Shown: in pieces, positions 6,800 through 10,583 of the stretch
Layout of the letters: each line of letters starts with the position of its first letter
Numbering within the stretch: position 1 is the stretch's first letter
Assembly: GCA_030147325.1 (NCBI GenBank)
Contig: JASLAA010000303.1
Coordinates: 1-10,583 of the forward strand
Origin: Arthrobacter sp.
GTDB taxonomy: Bacteria; Actinomycetota; Actinomycetes; Actinomycetales; Micrococcaceae
Length of the DNA: 10,583 nucleotides
Reading direction: 5' to 3'
The notes under the pieces: model-generated
What the model was told of the DNA's origin: nothing
The model's database searches: none
What the model saw: only the letters and a program-made list of their open reading frames with translations
Made by a program: the position numbers and the translations under genes

Positions 6800-7486
6800 T
6801 CACTGCGGGCCCACGTCGATCAGCCCGTTCCGGATCCCCCAGAGCACCGCCTGCAGGCGGTCGCGGGACGACGTCTTCTGCAGCAGTCCTGCGAGGTGGT
6901 ACTTGACCGTCGTGTGCTCGACGAAGAGCTGGGCCGCAATCTCGGCGTTGGACAGCCCCTGTGCCAGCAACTGGAGGACGTCCAGTTCGCGGGCGGTCAG
7001 GGGCGAGGGGAGCTGGACGCCCTCCGGCGAGGGCGAGGGCGAGGGCGACGGCGTGGCCGGACGGCGGTGCCCGAACTCCCGCAGGATGCGCCGCGTCAGG
7101 CGTTGGTCCAAGGTCCCGTCGCCCTGGGCCACGGAACGGACCGCGCCCAGCAGCGTGTCCTCGTCCGCCCCCTTGAGCAGGAAGCCGGAGGCACCGGCCT
7201 CGAGCGCGGCGAAGATGTCGTCGTCGATGTCGAAGGTGGTGAGGATCAGCACGTCACTGCGCACCGACTCGTCAGCCGTGATGGCAGCCGTCGCGGTGAT
7301 GCCGTCCATGACCGGCATGCGGATGTCCATGCACACCACGTCGGGCTGGAGCTCGCGGGCCAGCCGGACGGCTTCCTCGCCGTTCGCGGCTTCACCCACC
7401 ACCGTGATGTCCTCCGCGGACCCGAGCAGGATGGACAGCCCGGTGCGGACGATCACCTGATCGTCCGCGACGATCACGCGGATCAC
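6800..7486 (-). CDS. NarL/LuxR-family two-component response regulator
   Basis: A 228-residue DNA-binding response regulator. The receiver domain (about 1-118) shows the acidic pair Asp8/Asp9, the phospho-acceptor Asp54 in CMDIRMP, the Thr83/Thr84 switch and the conserved Lys105 in FLLKG. The LuxR-type helix-turn-helix spans about 162-216 (LTARELDVLQLLAQGLSNAEIA, then VKYHLAGLLQK). The linker contains an unusual Ser-Pro run (residues 146-154) encoded by a hexanucleotide repeat. The GTG start at 7486 overlaps the kinase stop by 4 bp (GTGA), with GGAGGGGAGC just upstream. The partner is the adjacent kinase; targets are unknown, the neighbouring hydrolase/ABC genes being obvious candidates. Confidence 0.95.
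   Translation of the reverse strand: MIRVIVADDQVIVRTGLSILLGSAEDITVVGEAANGEEAVRLARELQPDVVCMDIRMPVMDGITATAAITADESVRSDVLILTTFDIDDDIFAALEAGASGFLLKGADEDTLLGAVRSVAQGDGTLDQRLTRRILREFGHRRPATPSPSPSPSPEGVQLPSPLTARELDVLQLLAQGLSNAEIAAQLFVEHTTVKYHLAGLLQKTSSRDRLQAVLWGIRNGLIDVGPQ
7027..7050. repeat. Hexanucleotide tandem repeat (GGCGAG, about 4 copies) in the response-regulator linker
   Basis: Three exact GGCGAG units followed by one GGCGAC unit. The period is two codons, so on the minus strand it encodes repeated Ser-Pro dipeptides. Gain or loss of units would keep the frame and change only linker length. Confidence 0.85.
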
Positions 7487-8748
7487 GACCGCTCCCCTCC
7501 CGCCGGGCGGGGGATGCGGAGCCGGTTGCGCCAGCCGCCGCCCACGGTGGGGCCCGTCTCGAGGTCGGCTCCGATCAGTTCGGCACGCTCGCCCATCCCG
7601 ATGAGCCCGTACCCCCGACCGCCCGTACCTCCGACCGCCGGCCGCGACGGGAGACCGGCGTTCGGGACGTTCTCGACCGTGACCACCACGTCCCCCGGCC
7701 GGTACTCGATCAAGACGGTGCAGGCGTCATCCGGGGCATGACGGGCGGCGTTCGTCAGCGATTCCTGCACCGTCCGGTAGACGGACGCTTCCGCCACGGG
7801 TCCGAGGCGGAACCGGTCGCCCGTGACGGAGAGGGCGACGTGCTGGCCACGCCTGGTCGCGGCATCGAGGAGTCCCGGGAGGTCGCCGAGTCCGGGGATG
7901 CCGATGGTGGTGCGCCCGCCGTCGTCGGTCGGGTTCTCGTCCGGACGCAGCAGCCCCACGGTCCCACGAAGGTCGACCATCGTCGCGCGGGCCTCCTGTT
8001 CCAGTTCGCGGAGCATCGAGCGGCTCCGTTCGGGATCGGACGCGATCAGTGCGCCGGCCGCCTGCGCGCTCACGATGATGCCGGACAGGTGGTGGCCGGC
8101 GATGTCGTGGAGCTCGCGGGCGAGTGCCGTGCGCTCCGCCCGCCGGTCCTGCTCCACGAGGTAGGCGCGCTCGCGTTCGGTGAACTGCTCGCGCTCGCGG
8201 GCCGCTTCCCGGAGTTGCGACCGGCTGCGGCCGAACTCGGCGAGCAGTGCGGGAACCAGGTACTCGAAGACGACCCGCGCGGCGATCAGGCCGAGCACCG
8301 CGGGCAGGGGCAGCAGGCCCGCGAGGAGTGCGGCGGTCAGGCCGACCGCGCTGCTGAGGACGGCCATCGCGCCGAGCACCCGGAAGGCCGCCGGCCGGTC
8401 CGCCCGCCGGACGAGGTGGAAGGCGGCGAGCATCACGGCCAGGCTGCCGATACCGAGTTCGGCGGCGCTGGAGGCGAGCAGTACGCAGTGCAGCAGGACG
8501 ACGGCGGCGAAGGCCGGTATCGGCGCGGTCCAGCGGAACAGCAAAGCGACGGCCTGTCCGGCGACGAGGACCGCCTGCAGGACGGTGAGGAGCAGACCCG
8601 GCGCGGGCTCCAGGACCCCGCCGACGCCCGCGCCCAGATAGGTGATCGCCGCAAGGAGGACGGCAAGGGGGAATGCCGCGTTCCGCCGCGGAGCGCCCTG
8701 TCCGCCATCCCTGATCGTTCGCACCGAACGAGTCAACCACGGACGCAC
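7483..8748 (-). CDS. NarL-type sensor histidine kinase, multi-TM (HisKA_3)
   Basis: A 421-residue membrane sensor kinase. The first 170 residues hold about five or six hydrophobic segments (roughly 26-44, 50-70, 78-94, 98-112, 122-146, 148-168) with very short loops, suggesting membrane sensing without an extracellular domain. A charged helix (175-205) leads to the HisKA_3 dimerisation region, ALARELHDIAGHHLSG, with phospho-acceptor His214. The ATPase domain follows, with N-box QESLTNAARH (Asn333) and the G-box GRGYGLIGMGERAELIG (378-393). It is first of the two-gene kinase-regulator pair. The start is uncertain: GTG 8748 lies within the arm of a 19-bp inverted repeat and has no ribosome-binding site. 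TTG 8736 and GTG 8724 are alternatives that would remove only four or eight residues, before the first TM segment. The ligand is unknown. Confidence 0.93.
   Translation of the reverse strand: MRPWLTRSVRTIRDGGQGAPRRNAAFPLAVLLAAITYLGAGVGGVLEPAPGLLLTVLQAVLVAGQAVALLFRWTAPIPAFAAVVLLHCVLLASSAAELGIGSLAVMLAAFHLVRRADRPAAFRVLGAMAVLSSAVGLTAALLAGLLPLPAVLGLIAARVVFEYLVPALLAEFGRSRSQLREAAREREQFTERERAYLVEQDRRAERTALARELHDIAGHHLSGIIVSAQAAGALIASDPERSRSMLRELEQEARATMVDLRGTVGLLRPDENPTDDGGRTTIGIPGLGDLPGLLDAATRRGQHVALSVTGDRFRLGPVAEASVYRTVQESLTNAARHAPDDACTVLIEYRPGDVVVTVENVPNAGLPSRPAVGGTGGRGYGLIGMGERAELIGADLETGPTVGGGWRNRLRIPRPAGGERS
7491..7500 (-). promoter_or_regulatory. Ribosome-binding site for the response regulator
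   Basis: On the minus strand GGAGGGGAGC precedes the GTG at 7486 by four bases (GGTC), with the GGAGG core at the usual distance. It lies within the last codons of the kinase gene, supporting the 4-bp-overlap start and coupled expression of the pair. Confidence 0.75.
8716..8730. repeat. Short dyad CGTTCG-3-CGAACG near the kinase start
   Basis: Perfect 6-bp inverted repeat around a 3-base centre (CAC on the plus strand, the GTG at 8724 on the minus). It could be an operator or a small RNA hairpin at the kinase gene start, but it also falls in sequence that may be coding and could be chance in GC-rich DNA. Confidence 0.45.
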
Positions 8749-8779
8749 CGGCGCGGGATGCGCGCCGGTGCGTCCGTGG
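8737..8779 (-). terminator. Perfect 19-bp hairpin after the serine hydrolase gene, overlapping the kinase start
   Basis: CCACGGACGCACCGGCGCG (8737-8755) and its exact complement (8761-8779) flank a 5-base loop. On the minus strand it begins 10 bases after the hydrolase stop, the usual place for a terminator, though no T-run follows. It also contains the GTG at 8748, the most upstream possible start of the histidine kinase, so it may act as a terminator, partial attenuator or translation-blocking stem. Confidence 0.75.
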
Positions 8780-8789
8780 CCGATTCCGT

Positions 8790-10064
8790 CTATCGCCCCG
8801 CCTGCAGGATGACGTCGAGGGCGTCGACGACGATCCTGTACTGGTTCATGAGTACGGCGTCATCGGCGGGGTCGACGACGGCCCAGGGGAGCGCGGCCAC
8901 CGCGATGGTGACGGCGGTCCCGTCGGGTCCGACGGCGTTGCGGGTCTGGGTGCCGGGGATGTCCCCTCCATGTCCCCAGGCGGTACCGCCACCACTGAGC
9001 GGGTAGCTCTGCAGGCCGAGCCCGTAGGTGGCCTCGGGCCACAGTTCGTCCCCGGCCGGGACCGTCGTCCGCATCTCGGCGAGACCCGCGTCGCTGAGCA
9101 GGCCGCCGTCGAGGAGTGCCTTCATGAACGTGTTGAGCTCGCTGGGCGTCGAGACCATGGCGCCGGCGGCCCAGGCGAAGGAGGGGTCCATGGTGGTGAT
9201 GTCCTTCAGCTCGCCGGCGCCGTCGATGTGGTAGCCGAGGGGATGCACGCCGCGCAGTTCCTGCTCGCCCGGTACGGGCAGGTAGGTGTCCACGAGGTGC
9301 AGCGGGTCGATGATGCGGTGCTGGATCTCCTCGTACAGCGGCCGCTCGGTGATGCGCTCGATGACCAGTCCGAGGACCAGGTAGTTGGTATTGCTGTACT
9401 CCCATTTCTCGCCCGGCACGAAGACGGTGGGCTTCTCCAGGGCGATGTCGAGCATGTCCCTGGGCGAGATGAACGTGTGCTGCGCGCCGAAGGCATCGGC
9501 GGCAACCTGGTCGGCGTACTCGGGCAGTCCGCTGGTGTGCTGCAGCAGCTGCCGGACGGTGATGGCAGCGCCGTCGATCCCCTCGCCCGTGACCAGACCG
9601 GGGAGGTAGGTCCCGACGGGTTCATCGAGCGCGAGGACGCCCTCCTCCACGAGTTGCAGGACGACGGTGCTGACGAACATCTTCGTGTTGCTGGCGATGC
9701 GGACCTGCCCGTCGGCGGGGGCGGGTTCGCCGGTGGCGAGGTTCCCGGTACCTGCCGCGAGGGTGATGGTCCCGCCATCGGGGCCGGTGACGGCCGCAGA
9801 GGCGGACGGGTAGCCGGCGTCGACGAGCTTCTGCAGCTGCTCCTGGACGAGGGCGGCGTCAGGACCCGCGTGCTGCTCGGAGGCGGCGGCACCGGCAGGC
9901 GCAGCCGCGGCGGCATGCGTCGGTTCGAGGATGCCGGGCTGGAGCAGGGCGACGCCCGAGCCGGCCGTGAGGGCCGCGGCGAGGGCGACGGCGGCCCAGC
10001 GGAGCCGGGGCGAGCGCGTCGTGGGTGGCGGGGTGGAGGTGGTGGGGATGGGTGATGAGGGCAT
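8790..10064 (-). CDS. Secreted serine hydrolase, class C beta-lactamase / R61 DD-peptidase family
   Basis: A 424-residue exported enzyme of the Beta-lactamase (PF00144) family. A Ser/Thr/Pro-rich n-region with arginines (1-22) precedes a hydrophobic core (about 23-42) and an Ala-rich stretch (51-61), consistent with a Sec signal peptide; there is no lipobox cysteine. Catalytic motifs are clear: SNTK (Ser125 nucleophile, Lys128), YSN (Tyr223-Asn225), and HGG (365-367) in the position of KTG. HTSGLP at 176-181 is the family's structural motif. These motifs match Streptomyces R61-type D-alanyl-D-alanine carboxypeptidases, but esterases and peptidases share them, so the substrate (peptidoglycan stem peptide, D-amino-acid peptide or ester) is open. 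The ATG has GGA about eight bases upstream. It lies 51 bases after the ABC permease stop, with no promoter seen between, so cotranscription is likely. Confidence 0.93.
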   Translation of the reverse strand: MPSSPIPTTSTPPPTTRSPRLRWAAVALAAALTAGSGVALLQPGILEPTHAAAAAPAGAAASEQHAGPDAALVQEQLQKLVDAGYPSASAAVTGPDGGTITLAAGTGNLATGEPAPADGQVRIASNTKMFVSTVVLQLVEEGVLALDEPVGTYLPGLVTGEGIDGAAITVRQLLQHTSGLPEYADQVAADAFGAQHTFISPRDMLDIALEKPTVFVPGEKWEYSNTNYLVLGLVIERITERPLYEEIQHRIIDPLHLVDTYLPVPGEQELRGVHPLGYHIDGAGELKDITTMDPSFAWAAGAMVSTPSELNTFMKALLDGGLLSDAGLAEMRTTVPAGDELWPEATYGLGLQSYPLSGGGTAWGHGGDIPGTQTRNAVGPDGTAVTIAVAALPWAVVDPADDAVLMNQYRIVVDALDVILQAGR

Positions 10065-10115
10065 GGTGATTTCCGTCTTTCCGGGTTCGGTCGGGGGATG
10101 AGGCTCGGCTGGTGG

Positions 10116-10583
10116 TCAGAGGTCGCGGCGGCGCAGCGTGGCTGCTGCGGTTGCCAGCACGATGGTGGTGAGGGCGGCGAGTGCCGCGAGGGCGACCCCG
10201 GACCCCAGGGCTTCTCCGGACCCGATGGCTGCGTGGGACAGGGACACCGGCAGGAGCTGTGCCCAGGTGGGCAGGGTCCCGGTGGCGAGCTGCACGATCG
10301 ACATCAGCACCGTCTCGAACACCAAAGCGCCGAGCATGACGAGCACCGCTGCGAGCTGGTTCCGCAGGATCAGGCCGGCTCCCAGCCCGATCAGGCTCAG
10401 CAGCGTGACGGCGAGTGCGCCGCGGCCGAGCAGCCCCAGGACCTGCGGCAGGGAAGCGTTCAGGGCCGTGCCCTGGGAGAGGAGGGTGACGGCGAGGGTC
10501 AGGAACGCGGTGGCCGCGAGGACGATGCCTGCTGCTCCGCCTGCCACGGCGGCGGCTCCGGCCTTCGCGAGGACGATGCGGGA
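10116..10583 (-). CDS. ABC-2-type transporter permease, C-terminal part
   Basis: A partial, highly hydrophobic protein; the frame is open to the window edge, giving at least 155 residues. The first visible residues read SRIVLAKAGAAA, resembling the loop before the second half of actinobacterial ABC-2 permeases. I therefore treat the GTG at 10547 as an internal Val codon, not a start. About four hydrophobic segments follow, at residues 10-35, 52-72, 75-98 and 127-148 of the visible part, and the protein ends in ATLRRRDL, a typical basic ABC-2 permease tail. Such proteins form exporters with a separate ATPase, which would be expected upstream, beyond the window. Together with the downstream hydrolase and two-component pair it suggests an envelope or export module. 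The family call rests on hydropathy pattern and termini, not on a catalytic motif. Confidence 0.75.
   Translation of the reverse strand, partial: SRIVLAKAGAAAVAGGAAGIVLAATAFLTLAVTLLSQGTALNASLPQVLGLLGRGALAVTLLSLIGLGAGLILRNQLAAVLVMLGALVFETVLMSIVQLATGTLPTWAQLLPVSLSHAAIGSGEALGSGVALAALAALTTIVLATAAATLRRRDL

Noticed and set aside
8707..8736. Complete sigma-70-like promoter for the kinase using TTGACT as -35
   Set aside because: At 16-18 bp spacing the candidate -10 hexamers (such as CAGGGA) do not resemble TATAAT, so only the -35-like hexamer is noted as an observation.
6665..10055. Long plus-strand open frames opposite the two-component and hydrolase genes (6665-7741, 7738-9006, 8970-10055)
   Set aside because: They are shadows of strongly supported minus-strand genes; no recognisable motifs, no ribosome-binding sites, and biased low-information composition.
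10545..10547. GTG as the start of the ABC-2 permease
   Set aside because: The frame stays open to the window edge and the upstream residues continue a plausible permease loop, so the gene is treated as truncated by the window.

Overview
The base composition (very GC-rich, codons ending in G/C), the dense gene packing, the GTG starts and the protein families point to a high-GC Gram-positive bacterium. An Arthrobacter-like member of the Micrococcales is my best guess. This is an inference; the window holds no rRNA or other taxonomic marker. There are two transcription units facing each other, meeting at about 6754-6799.

Left unit (plus strand, 1-6753) is one tightly coupled carbohydrate-uptake and catabolism operon, truncated at its 5' end by the window edge. 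In order it encodes: the C-terminal part of a CUT1-type sugar-binding lipoprotein, two MalF/MalG-like permeases, a Gfo/Idh/MocA dehydrogenase resembling levoglucosan dehydrogenase, a TIM-barrel sugar phosphate isomerase/epimerase-like enzyme, a ThuA-like protein, and a second, distinct Gfo/Idh/MocA oxidoreductase. Four of the six junctions overlap (4, 8, 4 and 16 bp) and the other two gaps are 3 and 22 bp, so translation is probably coupled throughout. No ATPase gene is present, so the importer probably uses a shared MsiK-type ATPase or one encoded outside the window. The four enzymes match the kind of toolkit used to cleave glycosides by oxidation at C3, elimination, hydration and re-reduction (levoglucosan, C-glycoside and ThuAB-type 3-keto-sugar routes). 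The substrate cannot be read from the sequence.

Right unit (minus strand, 10583-6800) reads leftward: the C-terminal part of an ABC-2-type multi-TM permease, a secreted serine hydrolase of the beta-lactamase class C / R61 DD-peptidase fold, then a NarL-type two-component pair (multi-TM histidine kinase and LuxR-family response regulator) with a 4-bp overlap. This looks like an envelope-sensing or export module; that function is an inference. A perfect 19-bp inverted repeat lies between the hydrolase and the kinase and contains the most upstream possible kinase start codon.

The units converge on a 46-bp gap filled by a perfect 12-bp-stem hairpin, which probably ends transcription from both sides. 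No tRNA, rRNA, CRISPR, insertion sequence or phage gene was seen. No gene-free stretch exceeds about 55 bases.
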